Shown here: piece by piece, positions 1 to 9,529 of the stretch
Numbering within the stretch: the first letter of the stretch is position 1
Layout of the letters: each line of letters begins with the position of its first letter
DNA from: Pyrinomonadaceae bacterium
GTDB lineage: Bacteria; Acidobacteriota; Blastocatellia; Pyrinomonadales; Pyrinomonadaceae
NCBI GenBank assembly: GCA_030841105.1
Contig: JAVEDE010000076.1
Coordinates: forward strand, 62,001 to 126,000
DNA length: 64,000 bases
Reading direction: 5' to 3'
Translations under genes and position numbers: made by a program
Notes under the pieces: generated by a model
Told to the model about the DNA's origin: nothing
Databases searched by the model: none
Seen by the model: only the letters and a program-made list of their open reading frames with translations

Positions 1-575
1 TTGTGGTTTGGTTCGAGCAGATGGGCGAGTTCATGGACGATAACGTATTCAATCACGCGCATTGGTGCTTTGATGAGCCGCCAGTTGAAGTTGAGCTTAT
101 TGCTCGGCGTGCATGATCCCCATCTATATTTCAAATCTGAAATGAGTATGCGGTTAAAGCTTACGCCTAAGTGTTTCGCGTAAAAGTCGGATAGGGGAAT
201 GATCTTCGACTTAGCTTTCTTAATGTACCAATCCTTGAGCAAGGTAGGCGCGTCGCTAACTCTGGATTTCGAGACGAGAAATTTATTGTCAAACAAAATG
301 CCGTCAAAAGGGTCTGACACAACCTCTAATTTATAATTCCTACCTAAGTATAGAATTGTCGTGCCGGAGACAAACTCCTTTTGCTTGATTGGTAAATCAT
401 ACTTTTGCGTATGCCGCACCTTTTCGTAAAGCCAAAGCTTCTTTTGTTGAATTAACTGTTCAATCTTTTCATGCGGCGTATCGTTTGGCGCGCGAACGAT
501 GACAGACCTATCACGTTCGACGGTGATTGTCAGGGTCTTTCGTGCTGAATAAACAATGCTATATTCGAGATTCAT
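1..575 (-). CDS. YgjP/DUF45-type zinc metallopeptidase, C-terminus cut by window edge
   Basis: This ORF is read from the reverse complement and is missing from the ORF track because it runs off the window. The visible ~191 residues start MNLEYSIVYSARKTLTITVE and contain the family signature RWGSC followed by a zinc-binding HELAH-x(5)-NH near the edge (VIVHELAHLLEPNH). That pattern defines the YgjP/SprT-like (DUF45) metallopeptidases. The ATG at 575 lies only one base from the hsdR stop codon (577-579), so it is the fourth gene of the hsdM-hsdS-hsdR operon. YgjP-like genes often accompany type I restriction operons; their role there is not established. The last C-terminal residues are missing only because the window begins here. 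Confidence 0.85.
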   Translation of the reverse strand, partial: MNLEYSIVYSARKTLTITVERDRSVIVRAPNDTPHEKIEQLIQQKKLWLYEKVRHTQKYDLPIKQKEFVSGTTILYLGRNYKLEVVSDPFDGILFDNKFLVSKSRVSDAPTLLKDWYIKKAKSKIIPLSDFYAKHLGVSFNRILISDLKYRWGSCTPSNKLNFNWRLIKAPMRVIEYVIVHELAHLLEPNH

Positions 576-576
576 T

Positions 577-3500
577 TTAATCTCTGAGCAGTATCGTATC
601 GTTATTTCTTTCGGCTGTTTCGAGCGTGCGGGAGATTACTTCACCGCGCTTTTTGATGACGTTCGGCAGGCTAACGAACGTGGGAGATAGAAGCAACTCT
701 TGGAGAGATGCTCTTAGCTTATTGCGAGCCGGAATGTTATCCCAAAAGCCTTTTAGTTGAAGTTCGGTTTCGAGTAATGCCGTGACTTGCTTAGTCAGAT
801 CAATCAATGCGCTCGCCTGATCTTCATCTAACTCTTGCCCGTCGAAGAACTCTTTCTTGAAGATACGGAAGAAGGGCATTTGCTTTCTTCGATGCAAGCC
901 ATAAGTGCTTTCTTCTTTCTCCGCGTCAATTATCCTCTGCCTTAGTTCTTCAAGCTTCTTCCTTATCAAACTCCAGTTGTTTTGAAACTCCGCAAGGATT
1001 GCTTCTATGGCCTCGGCAAAAGAGGCGTAAAGTTCCGGGTCGATCTGTAAACTGATGTCAATGTGGTGGCGGATCGCGTGTTCGATCTCGGCGGCTTTGG
1101 TCTTTTCGCGGGTGCGCTTGTTGACTTGTTCTTGAAAGCTTTTATCGAGAATGGAGATTGGCTCGACAGTTTGATCTATACCTTTTGAGACGAGATGTTG
1201 GTCGGCAATCAGACGGAGCTTTTCAGGGATGCCTTTCATGCTAACGCGCTTATCTCTGAAATGCTTGGAAGCCATGACATTAATTTCAGAGTAGTGTTTG
1301 AAGTCAGGAAGGAAGTCTAGGGCTTCCTTACGCGGATAGACGGCATCAAGGGCGCGAGAGAACTCACGGAAGAGAATCAGAAACTCGAACCGGGGGTCTT
1401 CGTCGTAAAAGTAATCGTAATATGCATCGTAGTCGTTCGGGTCAGTTATTCCGAGCTTTTCGACGAACTCGATCAAAGCTTTGTGCTTTCCTATTAACTC
1501 GGAGATGATAGCGGCATCGTCTTTTAGTCCTTCGATACTCTCTTGCCTCTCGCGTTCGTCATACTCGGATAAGGCTTCGCGTAAATGATGCCCGACGCCG
1601 ACATAATCAACAACGAAACCACAAGTTTTGTTCGCATCGTGGACGCGGTTGACGCGAGCGATGGCTTGCAGCAGATTGTGCGCCCTGATGGTTTGATCCA
1701 AATACATGACTTGCTCAATCGGCGCGTCGAAGCCGGTTAGAAGCATGTTGTTGACGATGATAAAGGCGACATCGCCATTAACGCCGTCAGCTTCGCCGTT
1801 AAATGGGAGCTTGAAGCTGGCGATGTCTTTCTTGTGTTGGTTCGAGTCGGAATGAGCTTTAAGGTGTGGCTTATCGTTGTGGCTACCGCCGGAGATGATA
1901 ACGGCGGTTTTTAGTTTCTTTAACTGTTCAACCTGTTCGGGCTTTAGTTCCAAATCCCTGTTAATTTTAGGATTGCTTTCTAATCGCTCTATAGTCTCAC
2001 GCAAAGCTGTGTCAATAGCCCCTTTATAACGAACGGCGGCTTCTCTTGAGGTGGCGACGACTTGAGCTTTGAAGCCGTTCGGAAAGACCTGCTCAATGTA
2101 ATGCCGCACCATGTCAGTCGCTTTGGCTTCGATTGTCTTGTCAGCTTCAAGGTAGGCTTCCTTTGAGCCGTAGCCGAGGATTTCCAGCCGTTCTTGTAAA
2201 TTGTAGTCGCTGAAAACATCCTCGAAGCTTTTATCCATTCCTTGTTTGTCTGCGACTTCGGCGTTGTGCGTGCGTCCCTCGTAAACAATCTTGACCGTCA
2301 CGCCGTCCTCTATCGCTTCGCGCATCGTGTACTTATCAATGTAATCGCCAAAGCGTTGTTCGGCCTTGTCGGTCGGTGTTCCGGTATAGCCGATGTATGT
2401 GGCATTGGGTAAAGCTTTGTCTAAGTTCGCGCCGAGAAGTTTGAACTGTGAGCGGTGCGCCTCGTCCGTCATCACCAGAATGTGTTGGCTTGGATTAAGT
2501 TCTGGGAATGTTTCCGACAAGTCTCGTTCTTGAAACTTGTGAATCATGCCCATCACTAGGTCGCTCGAAGTGTTACGAAGCAATCCTTTCAATTCGTTGA
2601 TGCTGTTTGCGGTGTTGACTGTGAGGCCGACACGCGCGGTTGTGCCGCCGAGTTGTTGCTGGAGTTGCGTGCGGTCGGTAATGTACACGACTTTCCACTT
2701 GGTCAGATCATTGTGGGTGTACATCTCACGCACCATGAACATCATGGTCAGAGATTTGCCAGAGCCTTGAGTGTGCCAGATGATGCCGCTGCGGTCGCGT
2801 TTGTTTTTGCCGTTGCGGAGTCTCTCGACGGCTTTTTTGACGGCGCGGAATTGTTGATAGCGAGCAATGACTTTGATGGTCTGCCCTTCGTCGGTCGTTG
2901 TGAACAGCGTGAAGGTGCGGATGAGGCTCAGAAGATTCTCTTTTGAGAACATTCCGGCGACGAGTCGCTGTTGTTGGTTGGGCGTTGATTCGCCGTGTTC
3001 GAGATCGTTGAGCGTGTGCGGATAGGGGTCTGCCCAACTAAAAAAGTGTTTTTCGTTGCGGGCGGTGATAGAGCTAACTTTTGCTTCCTGCCTGCACGTC
3101 GCCACGAGAAATTGATTGTAGTAGAAAAGCTTGCGGCTGCCTTCGCCTTTCGCTCCGCGCTGCTCGCTGTAACGCATCATCTGGTCAATGGCTTCGGGAA
3201 TGGCTTCTTTAACCTTCGGGGATTTGCATTCGACGACGGCGATGGGCAGGCCGTTGAGGAAGAGAATGATGTCGGGGACTATGTGCTGATCTGTGCCGGG
3301 TATGCGAATCTTGAATTGTGAGACGGCAGTGAAGATATTGTTTTCGGGATGCTTGAAGTCAATGTATTTGACGGTCGGGCTAATTTCACCTGTCTTGCGG
3401 TTACGATCAACGCTTGTGCCTTCGAATAGGAGTTGGAGAACCCGTTGATTGTTCGCTAAGAGGTCGCCGCCAGAAATGTTAGTGATGCGGGTGACGGCTT

Positions 3501-3723
3501 GCTCGATCTGTTCGTCGTCCATCCAGTCATTGATTTTGGCGAGCGATTCGCGCAAGGCTGGCAGCATCACAACTTCATCGAACGAGTCGCGCCCACTCTC
3601 GACGGGTTTTTGATTCTTCATTTCCAGCGTGATTACTTCCCAGCCTAAACCTCTAAGCTGTGCGAGAAACGAATCTTCGACAAACTGCTGTTCGGTGATG
3701 TGTTGATGCTTGACGCTTGCCAT
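577..3723 (-). CDS. hsdR: Type I restriction endonuclease subunit R
   Basis: This is the motor and nuclease subunit of a type I restriction-modification complex. It translocates unmodified DNA using ATP and cuts at a distance. The N-terminal nuclease shows a PD...ECK signature (PD at about 150, ECK at about 165). The SF2 motor follows, with Walker A GSGKS at about 320, DEAH at about 420, the YTGTP motif at about 446, and downstream GFDAP and QAIARVNR motifs. The helical C-terminus binds the methylase core. At 1048 aa it is a normal full length. The ATG at 3723 begins 69 bp after hsdS ends. All catalytic motifs are intact, so it is probably active. Confidence 0.95.
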   Translation of the reverse strand: MASVKHQHITEQQFVEDSFLAQLRGLGWEVITLEMKNQKPVESGRDSFDEVVMLPALRESLAKINDWMDDEQIEQAVTRITNISGGDLLANNQRVLQLLFEGTSVDRNRKTGEISPTVKYIDFKHPENNIFTAVSQFKIRIPGTDQHIVPDIILFLNGLPIAVVECKSPKVKEAIPEAIDQMMRYSEQRGAKGEGSRKLFYYNQFLVATCRQEAKVSSITARNEKHFFSWADPYPHTLNDLEHGESTPNQQQRLVAGMFSKENLLSLIRTFTLFTTTDEGQTIKVIARYQQFRAVKKAVERLRNGKNKRDRSGIIWHTQGSGKSLTMMFMVREMYTHNDLTKWKVVYITDRTQLQQQLGGTTARVGLTVNTANSINELKGLLRNTSSDLVMGMIHKFQERDLSETFPELNPSQHILVMTDEAHRSQFKLLGANLDKALPNATYIGYTGTPTDKAEQRFGDYIDKYTMREAIEDGVTVKIVYEGRTHNAEVADKQGMDKSFEDVFSDYNLQERLEILGYGSKEAYLEADKTIEAKATDMVRHYIEQVFPNGFKAQVVATSREAAVRYKGAIDTALRETIERLESNPKINRDLELKPEQVEQLKKLKTAVIISGGSHNDKPHLKAHSDSNQHKKDIASFKLPFNGEADGVNGDVAFIIVNNMLLTGFDAPIEQVMYLDQTIRAHNLLQAIARVNRVHDANKTCGFVVDYVGVGHHLREALSEYDERERQESIEGLKDDAAIISELIGKHKALIEFVEKLGITDPNDYDAYYDYFYDEDPRFEFLILFREFSRALDAVYPRKEALDFLPDFKHYSEINVMASKHFRDKRVSMKGIPEKLRLIADQHLVSKGIDQTVEPISILDKSFQEQVNKRTREKTKAAEIEHAIRHHIDISLQIDPELYASFAEAIEAILAEFQNNWSLIRKKLEELRQRIIDAEKEESTYGLHRRKQMPFFRIFKKEFFDGQELDEDQASALIDLTKQVTALLETELQLKGFWDNIPARNKLRASLQELLLSPTFVSLPNVIKKRGEVISRTLETAERNNDTILLRD

Positions 3724-3792
3724 GAGGTTTTCCTTGTTTTATGAGGTTGTGCTTATTTCCATGTTTCCGGCGAGCAAGCCGCTGACACTGAC

Positions 3793-5004
3793 TTAGCCTG
3801 TGAGTAGGTCTTGTATCAAGCCTGTTTTGATCCGATGCAAATTTTGGAGGTGGCTTTTCTGAGTCTCAATAACATTACCTTTAGCATTTAATACTAAATA
3901 GATTCGCTGCTGTTCTTCAAAGCTTGAACGAGGGAAATACATTTGAGCAAATCTGTCTGCTCCAAGATGTGCGACAGAAGTTGTTTGACGAGCTACGTCT
4001 ATAAAACGCCCTGTGTCTAGCCAATACTTAAAAACTAATTGACAATAGCCTGAGTGGTTACTTTTGAATGCACGAAATCTGACTAAAGTGTTTTGAAAAC
4101 AAAATTGATTCGCTTCCCCTTCATAGATTGCACTTCGACCAACTAACTCAAGACTTTGCCCTTCATTCAGTAAAATGTCATTAGGTAAAAGTCCGTAAAT
4201 GTCTTTCTCGTTTGGCGTAAAATCCATAGCTAAAACATCGGAATAGTCAATCCACCCGTCGAAGACGTTCGCCACCCGCAAATATGGAGTTGTAAATCTT
4301 CCTGTCTGGTGTTTAGGTGATCTTTGTCTGCCCAGCCGGACTGAGCCGACTTTATCAATCGTTACGGCTTCCCACTCCTTCGGAATCCTCCCTAGAGGTG
4401 AATCCTTAAACTCATGTGTCGCTTCCGAGCGGATGTTGCCATGCTCATCAAAACCTTTGGTCAACAGGTCTTGGAGGAGTCCGGCCTTGATGCGTTGCTG
4501 CTTGGCGATAAGTGCTTCCGTATGCTTAATACCGCGGTCTAAGCAAGAGAGAACGGTGGCGATTTGGGTTTGTTCTTGTTTCGAACTCGGCAGTCTGACA
4601 GTGATGTTTCGGAGTTCTGTTTGATTGAGCTTTGACCGTGTTCCGCCAACAATAAAAGTTAGGATGTTTTTGTTGACGAGAGAATAGAAAATTAAATCCT
4701 GATTGAAGTGATTCTTTGCTCTCAAAACGTGAGCATGGTTGTTGACCCAACTTTTCCCATAAATCCTGTAAGCAATTGGTCTAGTTGCAAATTCTTCAAA
4801 GTTTCCGCCGTCTTCAGCAATTAGTATCAGGTCTTCGTTAAAGATATATTTATCAATGTAGCCTTGAACCCCGTTTGCGCCATAATAAGGGATGTTGCCC
4901 GCAATCTTCTCGCGCGTCTCAGCGTTTAATGGAACTCTGAGATAGTCGAGAACGTCGCAACATTCTTCAATTCGGTATGTTTTCCATTCGCCCATGCTCA
5001 ACAT
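3793..5004 (-). CDS. hsdS: Type I restriction-modification specificity subunit S
   Basis: This is the DNA-recognition subunit that sets the target sequence for both methylation and cleavage. The 403 residues contain two target-recognition halves (about 1-185 and 205-400), each followed by a conserved helix with the recurring text KQEQTQIATVLSCLD in the first half and EEQQRIYLVLNAKG in the second. The end of each half repeats a GLLQDLLTKG / GLIQDLLTG motif, typical of the internal duplication in HsdS. It sits 11 bp after hsdM. The start is ambiguous: ATG 5004 or ATG 4995 (MGEWKTY), the latter with better spacing to GGGCGGA. The recognition sequence cannot be inferred. Confidence 0.93.
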   Translation of the reverse strand: MLSMGEWKTYRIEECCDVLDYLRVPLNAETREKIAGNIPYYGANGVQGYIDKYIFNEDLILIAEDGGNFEEFATRPIAYRIYGKSWVNNHAHVLRAKNHFNQDLIFYSLVNKNILTFIVGGTRSKLNQTELRNITVRLPSSKQEQTQIATVLSCLDRGIKHTEALIAKQQRIKAGLLQDLLTKGFDEHGNIRSEATHEFKDSPLGRIPKEWEAVTIDKVGSVRLGRQRSPKHQTGRFTTPYLRVANVFDGWIDYSDVLAMDFTPNEKDIYGLLPNDILLNEGQSLELVGRSAIYEGEANQFCFQNTLVRFRAFKSNHSGYCQLVFKYWLDTGRFIDVARQTTSVAHLGADRFAQMYFPRSSFEEQQRIYLVLNAKGNVIETQKSHLQNLHRIKTGLIQDLLTG

Positions 5005-5015
5005 TCCGCCCGATT

Positions 5016-7721
5016 CTATGCTTGAGCCATTGCCATTTCTTCCGTTAGATAACCCAATTTCGTCAAATACTCGCCCAACTCTCGCATCGTCTCATCGCGC
5101 TCCGCTTCTATTGCCCGCGCCGAAATCGCGTACTTGTCCCATAGCTTTTCAAAGACGCTGACGAGCGCACGTTTCTCCGTGTTCAAATAGCGCGTCAGTT
5201 CGTTCGCAATCGAATCGTAGAGTTTCTTTAAAATGAGCCGCTTCGCTTCTTCCGGCGTAATCACACCGCCGATAGCCACAAGCTCCGCATCTAATCCCGC
5301 AATCTTCCGCTGCAAAGTTTCCCGGTCGCGCTTCATAGCGGCGAGTTTCCGCTCCCGTTCCTTCTGCGCTTTCTTGTCGGAAATAGATTTACCGACGAGT
5401 TCTTCCGTCGTGCGCGTGTTCTGCGCCAAGAGTTTCTCCAACTCCTCGCGCGCATCATCAACGCCGTCGCGTTTGAACCGCAGCTTACGGTTTAATTCCG
5501 CCTGTTGCCGCTTGAGTTCCTTCTTCATCTCAGCGATGCGGTCTTCGCTCTCCTTGATTGCGTTGAACTGTTCTTCCAACGGTTTGAGTTCTCCCAGTGC
5601 CGTTTCCGTTCCCGCCGCCTTCAACTCTTTGATCTGCCCACGCAGATAATCCTTGATGATCTTCGCCGTCACTTCCTCATCTTCGCCCGCTTCATACTCG
5701 ACCGCTTCAATCGCTTCGCCAAGTTGCGCCTCAAACTCGCCGAGCCGCCCTTCAAGGTCTTCGATAGCCTTCACTTCCGTCTGAAAGAACTCCTCAATCA
5801 AATACTCGTCGGGTATCAGGCTCGGACTCCAACCTGTGCTGTTAATCGTCTTCAAGTCGTAGCGAATCGTCTTCCACCAATTCACAAACACACCCGCTGT
5901 CTGAAACTCGTCGAGCGCACCGATGGGAACGAGTTTGTGCTTGATCGTCGCCAAAAGTTCCGCACGCACCCCGGCGAGGCTGATGCCGCCTTCGAGCTTG
6001 GCGAAATCGTCACGCGCCACTTCCCACCACGCCGCAATCTCTTCGCTCATCCGCGCGTAAGTCGCACGCAAACCTGTATCCGCTTCGACAATTGGCTTGA
6101 TCGCCGCCTTATCTCTCACCTCATCCCTGAAGGAGAGATAGCTTCCGCTTTTGGGCTGAAAGATGCTCGCCGGATTGAAGTCGAAGCGTTTGAAATTAGG
6201 CGCGTAGCTTTCAACCTCGGCCACCGGCACGCCGCCCGTCAGGTGCGCCCGCACGTCTTCCGGTTCCGGCGCGGGAGTGTTGTCAACGTAGCGGCGGATA
6301 TTCAGGTTGTAATCGTTCTTCTCAATCTCATTTTTATCAACGAGGCGCGAATACTTCCCAATCTCCCGCTTGTGTGTAAAGACCCAATCAATCTTCTCGA
6401 TGTCTTCGGGGCGCAACTTGTTTTGATTCTTGCCTTCGGCAAACTCTCGGTCGGCGTTGATGAACAGAATCTTATCGCGCAAATCGTCCGGCTTGTCTTT
6501 GTTGATGACCAGCACGCAGGCGGGAATACCCGTGCCGTAAAAGAGCGCGGGCGGCAAGCTGATGATCGCTTCGAGCAGGTTGTCGTCAACAATACCTTGC
6601 CGGATGACCTTCTCCTGCCCGCCGCGAAACAGTACGCCGTGCGGCATCACGGTCGCCATCATCCCGCGACTGTTGAGGCTCGCAATCATGTGCTGCACGA
6701 ACATCAAATCCGCCTTCTTGCCAGTTTCCGGCGTCGAGCCATACCGGAAACGGTTGGGAAACTTCATGTCCTGCTTCGCGTAGTTCTGCGAGAACGGCGG
6801 ATTTGCCAGCACACGGTCGAACTTGCGTAAAGCTCCAAGATGAACGTGGAGCGGGTTCATCAGCGTATCGTCGTTTTCCAGATGTGCGCCCGGAACATTG
6901 TGCAAGATCATGTTCATCTTGCAGATCGCCCAAACCGTCCCACTCGACTCTTGCCCGAAAAGCTCCACGCTGCGCGGATTCTGTCCCGATTCTTCGACAT
7001 GCTGAACCGACTGGATCAACATACCGCCCGAACCAACCGTCGGATCGTACACAGACATACGCGCTTGCGGTTTGAGTATTCGCACCAATAGTTGAACAAC
7101 TTCGATAGGCGTATAAAACTCGCCGCCCTTCTTGCCTGCGCTATCCGCAAAATACTTGATGAGATATTCATAAGCCGCTCCGAGCAGGTCAGGGAACTCG
7201 AAGCTTTCGTTGACGAGAACAAAGTCGGGATCGTTGAAGTGAGAAAGTAGACTCAGCCAGCGATCATTCGGAATTTTCGTCTTGCCCTTCTCAGCGTTGA
7301 AGTTGATGTTGCCCTTAAGCACGCCATCAAGCAGCGGCGCATTCGCCTCTTCAATTGCCGCAATCGCCTTATTGAGCCGCTCCCCAACGTTCTGCTTAAC
7401 ATCTTTTAGCGCGGGCGTCAGTTCGCCCTGATCGTTCGTGTACTCATCGTTCCAACGGGCAACAGGCGGAACGTAAAAGGTTCGACCGTAAGAAAACTTG
7501 TCATTCAAAACTTCCGCACGATCTTCATCGGACAGGTGTGCATAAATCGTAGTTCTAAGTCGCTCGCGCTCGAACTCGAACTCATCGGACATGCGCTTGA
7601 TAAACAGCATCCCGAAGATGAACTCTTTATATTCGGACGCATCCATCTTCCCACGCAGAATGTCGGCAGCTTTGAAAAGGAAGCTTTCCAATTGCGAAAG
7701 GGTGATTTTGTTTCTTTTCAT
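5016..7721 (-). CDS. hsdM: Type I restriction-modification DNA methyltransferase subunit M
   Basis: This is an adenine-N6 DNA methyltransferase that modifies the HsdS target. Residues 1-150 form the HsdM N-terminal bundle ([17 protein letters not shown]). EFYTP at about 201 opens the catalytic domain, the SAM motif DPTVGSGG lies at 226-233 and the catalytic motif NPPF at about 307. At 901 aa it is much longer than the ~530-aa E. coli HsdM. The extra C-terminal ~400 residues include a long charged coiled coil (about 690-830), as seen in the larger HsdM subfamily. First gene of the operon; its upstream region is shared with the divergent 446-aa gene. Confidence 0.94.
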   Translation of the reverse strand: MKRNKITLSQLESFLFKAADILRGKMDASEYKEFIFGMLFIKRMSDEFEFERERLRTTIYAHLSDEDRAEVLNDKFSYGRTFYVPPVARWNDEYTNDQGELTPALKDVKQNVGERLNKAIAAIEEANAPLLDGVLKGNINFNAEKGKTKIPNDRWLSLLSHFNDPDFVLVNESFEFPDLLGAAYEYLIKYFADSAGKKGGEFYTPIEVVQLLVRILKPQARMSVYDPTVGSGGMLIQSVQHVEESGQNPRSVELFGQESSGTVWAICKMNMILHNVPGAHLENDDTLMNPLHVHLGALRKFDRVLANPPFSQNYAKQDMKFPNRFRYGSTPETGKKADLMFVQHMIASLNSRGMMATVMPHGVLFRGGQEKVIRQGIVDDNLLEAIISLPPALFYGTGIPACVLVINKDKPDDLRDKILFINADREFAEGKNQNKLRPEDIEKIDWVFTHKREIGKYSRLVDKNEIEKNDYNLNIRRYVDNTPAPEPEDVRAHLTGGVPVAEVESYAPNFKRFDFNPASIFQPKSGSYLSFRDEVRDKAAIKPIVEADTGLRATYARMSEEIAAWWEVARDDFAKLEGGISLAGVRAELLATIKHKLVPIGALDEFQTAGVFVNWWKTIRYDLKTINSTGWSPSLIPDEYLIEEFFQTEVKAIEDLEGRLGEFEAQLGEAIEAVEYEAGEDEEVTAKIIKDYLRGQIKELKAAGTETALGELKPLEEQFNAIKESEDRIAEMKKELKRQQAELNRKLRFKRDGVDDAREELEKLLAQNTRTTEELVGKSISDKKAQKERERKLAAMKRDRETLQRKIAGLDAELVAIGGVITPEEAKRLILKKLYDSIANELTRYLNTEKRALVSVFEKLWDKYAISARAIEAERDETMRELGEYLTKLGYLTEEMAMAQA

Positions 7722-7824
7722 TAGGACAGGACTATAAACTGTTTAGAATTAGTGAGCTTTAAGGCCGTTGCGAATTTTAAATGTTAGCAGATTTCTTGGG
7801 CAAAGCAGAGAAGGCGGATTATTG

Positions 7825-9165
7825 ATGAATGAAGAACAATGGAAAGAACTGCTCGAACTTAGGGCGAAAGCGAGTTTGTCGCCGAGGACTGATTCTCGAT
7901 TTGAACGGCTTGAAGACTACATTTCATTATCTCTCCGATTATCAATCTATTCACATGAAGAACAACTCAAACTCCTCGCCGAATTTAACGAACTTCCTGA
8001 CCAAGAGAAACAAGATGTACTTTCCCGCGTTGCTAATAGAACTCATCCCAACTTCTTACAGCTTTCCGCTGATGAACTGGAAAAACTTAGAACAGCACGC
8101 AAAGACCTTTCTTTTCACGAAAGGGCGCGTCTTTTCAGCGATCTATTTTTAACCGCAGCCGGAACCGCTTGGCTCGATCTCGGAGGAGTTTTTGAAGCTG
8201 AGATTGAAATTAACGATAACTCATCGCCAGAAAGGGAAACGCGTCCTTACGCCTATATCTACTTTTCACATGGACACCACAGAAGAGTTGAGACCATTGA
8301 TATTCTCGAATCTATCAAACGTAACCCGGAGTCAATTGGGCATCCAGCAATTGTATTCGCCATTCATCATTGGCAGCGAGTAATTTACGCGAAGCGCGTC
8401 ATCGAGCGCGATGATGTGACTACACGGGACGAAATAGGAAAAGTCATAAAGGAAATGTTTGGCGGCAAAGATATTAAAACTGCGAAACGCAATTTGGGTA
8501 AGATTAGTAAAACTTTAGTTGATGCCGCTAAAAAAAGAGCGATCTCTAATGAGCTGGCTTTCGCGTTCAAAATAGAATCGGTCGGCTTGGGATTAGAGAA
8601 TAAAGAGACTTTTCTCTATAAAGCGTGGGAAAAATTAGAAGCAGAATTTGTTGGGCAAACAGATGGGGTTGAACAAATCTTAGCAAAGATTGAAACGGAA
8701 TTACTGGCATTAGAGAGACGACCTTATACGGGTAATAGGTTTGATAGCGTTTCAGTTAGAAAGGTGATGGAATTTCTCCGTAAGGCTGGAAAGAAAGGAG
8801 GAAAAAAGTTTGTTGGGTATAACGCAAAAGGCAACTTGCGCAGACCTCGCTGGAAAGTTTTTCGCAATGCTTACGCAGCGTGGCTATTTGGTTTAAAACA
8901 ATCGCTAGTGTCAGAGTATCTTAGGAAAGCTGCTAAGCAAGAATTGATCGAGAGTGATGTGTACCAGCCTTCTTGGGTCTCGCCTAAAGGGGGCGTGATT
9001 CGCATCATCCATCACCTGATGACAACGCCGTTGGTAGCCGTTCGTAATCCAGTAATAATTTCCGAAGACAATATAGGTTTTCAGGGTATAGAAGCAGCTA
9101 TCAAAAAAGCTATGTCTGATTCTGACGGAGAAGATGATTATGACGAGGAAGGTTGGGGCAACTAG
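7825..9165 (+). CDS. Uncharacterised 446-aa protein, divergent from hsdM
   Basis: I do not recognise this protein. The ORF track begins at a TTG (7768), but ATG 7825 has a good ribosome site (AAGGCGG, 7 bp upstream) and is preferred. The product is soluble, without signal peptide or membrane segment. The N-terminal third is acidic and helical, the middle is Lys-rich (AKRNLGKISKTLVDAAKKRA), and it ends in an acidic tail (SDSDGEDDYDEEGWGN). No nuclease, ATPase or helix-turn-helix motif is evident. It is transcribed away from the hsd operon and followed by a strong hairpin, so it is probably its own unit. Its place among island cargo makes a defence-related or accessory role possible, but that is only position-based inference. 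Confidence 0.75.
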   Translation: MNEEQWKELLELRAKASLSPRTDSRFERLEDYISLSLRLSIYSHEEQLKLLAEFNELPDQEKQDVLSRVANRTHPNFLQLSADELEKLRTARKDLSFHERARLFSDLFLTAAGTAWLDLGGVFEAEIEINDNSSPERETRPYAYIYFSHGHHRRVETIDILESIKRNPESIGHPAIVFAIHHWQRVIYAKRVIERDDVTTRDEIGKVIKEMFGGKDIKTAKRNLGKISKTLVDAAKKRAISNELAFAFKIESVGLGLENKETFLYKAWEKLEAEFVGQTDGVEQILAKIETELLALERRPYTGNRFDSVSVRKVMEFLRKAGKKGGKKFVGYNAKGNLRRPRWKVFRNAYAAWLFGLKQSLVSEYLRKAAKQELIESDVYQPSWVSPKGGVIRIIHHLMTTPLVAVRNPVIISEDNIGFQGIEAAIKKAMSDSDGEDDYDEEGWGN

Positions 9166-9231
9166 GGGTTAAATTTTCAAATTCCGACCCCTATTTGGGT
9201 TCGATACAAACAAAGAGAGTCTCTGATAACT

Positions 9232-9263
9232 TTAGACCGTTGCTGGTTACAGCAACGGTCTAA
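9232..9263 (+). terminator. Perfect 14-bp inverted repeat, probable terminator
   Basis: TTAGACCGTTGCTG is followed by the loop GTTA and the exact complement CAGCAACGGTCTAA, then ATGATTTTTAG. It lies about 65 bp after the 446-aa gene and 22 bp before the excisionase-like gene. An intrinsic terminator for the former is the simplest reading. An operator for the latter is the alternative, given the symmetry. Confidence 0.6.
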
Positions 9264-9285
9264 TGATTTTTAGCGAGGATAGCAG

Positions 9286-9489
9286 ATGAGCAAAGAGCAC
9301 ATTCAAACTTTTGACCGCAAAGAAGCAGCGCGGCTTTTAGGAGTTTCCGTCGTGACGCTAGATCGCCTAACGGCTCAAAACTTAATTTCACACTGCAAAG
9401 TCGGACGAAGGACGGTTTTTCAGCCAAAGGATATTACTGAGTTTCTTGACTCTCACACGCGCAAGGCAGTTAGAAAGGCACATGAATAA
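9286..9489 (+). CDS. Excisionase-family HTH DNA-binding protein
   Basis: A 67-aa protein consisting almost entirely of a MerR/excisionase-type winged helix-turn-helix. The signature is a KEAARLLGVSVVTLDRL helix pair followed by a GRRTVFQPKDITEFLDS wing. Such small proteins act as recombination directionality factors or repressors in mobile elements. It starts the replication/integration module of the island and is followed 40 bp later by the primase gene. A second protein with the same fold lies at 11720-12031. Which of the two is the true excisionase cannot be told from sequence. Confidence 0.8.
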   Translation: MSKEHIQTFDRKEAARLLGVSVVTLDRLTAQNLISHCKVGRRTVFQPKDITEFLDSHTRKAVRKAHE

Positions 9490-9529
9490 GTTGGACACTC
9501 ATTCGGTCAGCAGAAAATAACGATCAGGT

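Noticed and set aside
5505-6830. 441-aa plus-strand ORF inside hsdM
   Set aside because: Complete overlap with hsdM, whose methyltransferase motifs are intact; the ORF has no recognisable domain.
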